Shown: in pieces, positions 6,337 to 6,927 of the stretch
Numbering within the stretch: position 1 is the first letter of the stretch
Layout of the letters: every line of letters starts with the position of its first letter
Origin: Clostridia bacterium
Lineage (GTDB): Bacteria; Bacillota; Clostridia; Oscillospirales; Ruminococcaceae
Assembly (NCBI GenBank): GCA_021152595.1
Contig: JAGKVC010000164.1
Location: 1 to 6,927 of the forward strand
Direction of reading: 5' to 3'
DNA: 6,927 bases
Made by a program: the position numbers and the translations under genes
Notes under the pieces: model-generated
What the model was told of the DNA's origin: nothing
Seen by the model: only the letters and a program-made list of their open reading frames with translations
The model's database searches: none

Positions 6337-6624
6337 TGGGCGATAGAAAATAATTCTGATGCAGCACTGTCTGCGAGCAGATTTGGCACCAGCACCGCTA
6401 CAATACATCTTTCATCGAATTTGTACGCGACACGACAACATCCTGCAAAACCGCCGCGATACTATTATTTATAATGAATAAATCACCGTCCGGATTCGGC
6501 TCCCGAATTTTGTCAAATCGGAGATTCACATTACAGATTTGTATAAAAAAGCAAGAAGTTTCACCGCACCTATGCCGTTTTCCCGTTTTTTCAAAAATTT
6601 TTCTGTGATTTTGCAAAAAAACAC
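6337..6624. other. Divergent intergenic stretch, no gene seen
   Basis: About 290 bp lie between the -35 boxes of the tex and ligase promoters. The longest frame (6398-6616, minus) needs a TTG start with no ribosome site and resembles no family I know. Small structures include a dyad at 6370-6381 and a hairpin ATTCGG-CTC-CCGAAT at 6494-6508 followed by TTT. Neither is tied to a gene. Composition shifts from mixed (6340-6440) to A/T-rich (from about 6540). Confidence 0.6.
6370..6381. repeat. 12-bp dyad upstream of the tex promoter
   Basis: TCTGC-GA-GCAGA is a 5-bp perfect dyad with a 2-bp centre, 34 bp upstream of the tex -35. It could be a regulator site, but a dyad this short can arise by chance. 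Confidence 0.25.
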
Positions 6625-6637
6625 TTGCATTTTTTTG
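6614..6637. repeat. A-tract/T-tract inverted arms around the ligase -35
   Basis: CAAAAAAA (6614-6621) and TTTTTTTG (6630-6637) are exact inverted arms, with the -35 box lying mostly in the loop between them. The upstream A-tract sits where an UP element would lie. The pair may bend or stiffen the promoter DNA. Confidence 0.4.
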
Positions 6638-6653
6638 TGAAGTATGCTAAAAT
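6625..6653 (+). promoter_or_regulatory. Sigma-A promoter for the D-Ala--D-Ala ligase gene
   Basis: TTGCAT (6625-6630) and TAAAAT (6648-6653) are 17 nt apart, with an extended TGC before the -10. The predicted start near 6660 leaves a long leader of about 180 nt before the GTG at 6841. Confidence 0.7.
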
Positions 6654-6682
6654 AGATATGGACGAAAAATTTTAGTGTGATT

Positions 6683-6728
6683 CGCAGTTTTGCGTGTTCA
6701 CGCGATTTTTCGCTTTTTAGCGTTTTTT
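6683..6728 (+). promoter_or_regulatory. Chain of overlapping mini-hairpins in the ligase leader, ending in a T6 tract
   Basis: Four short stems overlap end to end: CGCA/TGCG (6683-6694), GCGTG/CACGC (6692-6703), GCGA/TCGC (6702-6713) and CGCT/AGCG (6711-6722). The last is followed by TTTTTT (6723-6728). Each right arm overlaps the next left arm, so neighbouring hairpins exclude each other. The last has a terminator-like shape but only 4 bp of stem. Attenuation is a hypothesis. Confidence 0.35.
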
Positions 6729-6758
6729 CATTGGTTTCTGCGATGCTGTATCAGAATT

Positions 6759-6768
6759 ATGCACAAAT
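6759..6768 (+). repeat. Near-copy of the regulator-promoter operator arm in the ligase leader
   Basis: ATGCACAAAT differs at one base from the TTGCACAAAT arm at 2090-2099, and both are preceded by TCAGA within a few bases. This may be a shared binding site or coincidence. Confidence 0.25.
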
Positions 6769-6840
6769 GGCAAAATGCCCAAAACGCAATGAATCCAACA
6801 TTTGACGCAAGATTTTTGAATCGAAAGGGGCTATGGAACT

Positions 6841-6927
6841 GTGGCAAAACTGAAACTTCTTGTATTGTTCGGTGGCTCGTCCAACGAATATGAGGCGTCT
6901 CTGGCTTCTGCCGCTGCCATTCTGCGC
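6841..6927 (+). CDS. D-alanine--D-alanine ligase family protein, N-terminal 29 residues
   Basis: Start of an ATP-grasp ligase that joins two D-alanines for peptidoglycan precursors in the cytoplasm. The visible part is MAKLKLLVLFGGSSNEYEAS then LASAAAILR. The FGGxSxEyE(x)SLxSA pattern is the N-terminal signature of Ddl and of VanA/VanG-type D-Ala-D-X ligases. The two cannot be told apart here because the specificity residues are downstream. The GTG at 6841 is the only possible start: the frame has a TGA at 6817-6819 and no other start codon between. AAAGGGG (6824-6830) lies 10 nt upstream. The gene is divergent from tex and has its own promoter. It is cut by the window edge after 29 codons. 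Confidence 0.85.
   Translation, partial: MAKLKLLVLFGGSSNEYEASLASAAAILR

Noticed and set aside
6494..6512. Plus-strand terminator (ATTCGG-CTC-CCGAAT then TTT)
   Set aside because: No plus-strand gene lies upstream of it in the intergenic region, the loop is tight and the T-tract is short.
6398..6616. 72-residue minus-strand frame upstream of tex
   Set aside because: It begins with TTG, has no ribosome site, shows no family pattern and lies in promoter-bearing intergenic DNA. A decayed gene cannot be excluded but is not supported.
6833..6853. Six-codon frame MELWQN overlapping the ligase GTG
   Set aside because: Its ATG is only 2 nt from the AAAGGGG site, too close for normal initiation, whereas the GTG at 6841 has 10-nt spacing and gives the ligase signature.
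6690..6893. 67-residue plus-strand frame over the start of the ligase gene
   Set aside because: It overlaps the clear ligase start in another frame and lacks a ribosome site. The internal ATG near 6789 also has none.

Overview
The window looks like chromosomal DNA of a low-to-mid-GC Gram-positive anaerobe, most likely a Clostridia/Oscillospiraceae (Ruminococcus-like) bacterium. This rests on purine-rich AGGAGG-type ribosome sites in front of nearly every gene, sigma-A type TTGACA/TATAAT promoters, and the gene families present. No phage, transposase, CRISPR array, tRNA or rRNA is visible.

Layout. (1) Positions 1-2104, minus strand: a two-gene unit. A helix-turn-helix/cupin regulator (1396-1941) precedes a medium-chain-type acyl-CoA synthetase (start at 1358, C-terminus outside the window). 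It has its own near-consensus promoter (2037-2066), surrounded by a dense set of repeats that look like operators, and its leader carries a terminator-like hairpin (1978-2006). (2) Positions 2105-6336, minus strand: a four-gene operon with one visible promoter (6308-6336). It reads Tex (S1-domain RNA-binding protein), a calcineurin-like metallophosphoesterase, an MscS-type small mechanosensitive channel, and a 107-residue protein of unknown function. The phosphoesterase and channel genes overlap as TAATG, so they are probably translationally coupled. (3) Positions 6337-6840: a divergent intergenic region with no convincing gene, holding a plus-strand promoter (6625-6653) and a roughly 180-nt leader with overlapping mini-hairpins. 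(4) From 6841, plus strand: the first 29 codons of a D-alanine--D-alanine ligase family gene.

How the genes may work together. The regulator/synthetase pair reads as a self-contained, probably autoregulated fatty-acid or carboxylate activation module. The Tex operon mixes a nucleic-acid housekeeping protein with a turgor-protection channel and a phosphoesterase. The tight coupling of the last two suggests a shared role, but this is inference.

The window is mostly ordinary housekeeping DNA. I do not see a clear undescribed multi-gene system. The points most worth a second look are the altered metal-2 ligands in the phosphoesterase, the codon-usage break inside the synthetase gene, the operator/leader architecture at 1968-2107, and the daisy-chained hairpins in the ligase leader.
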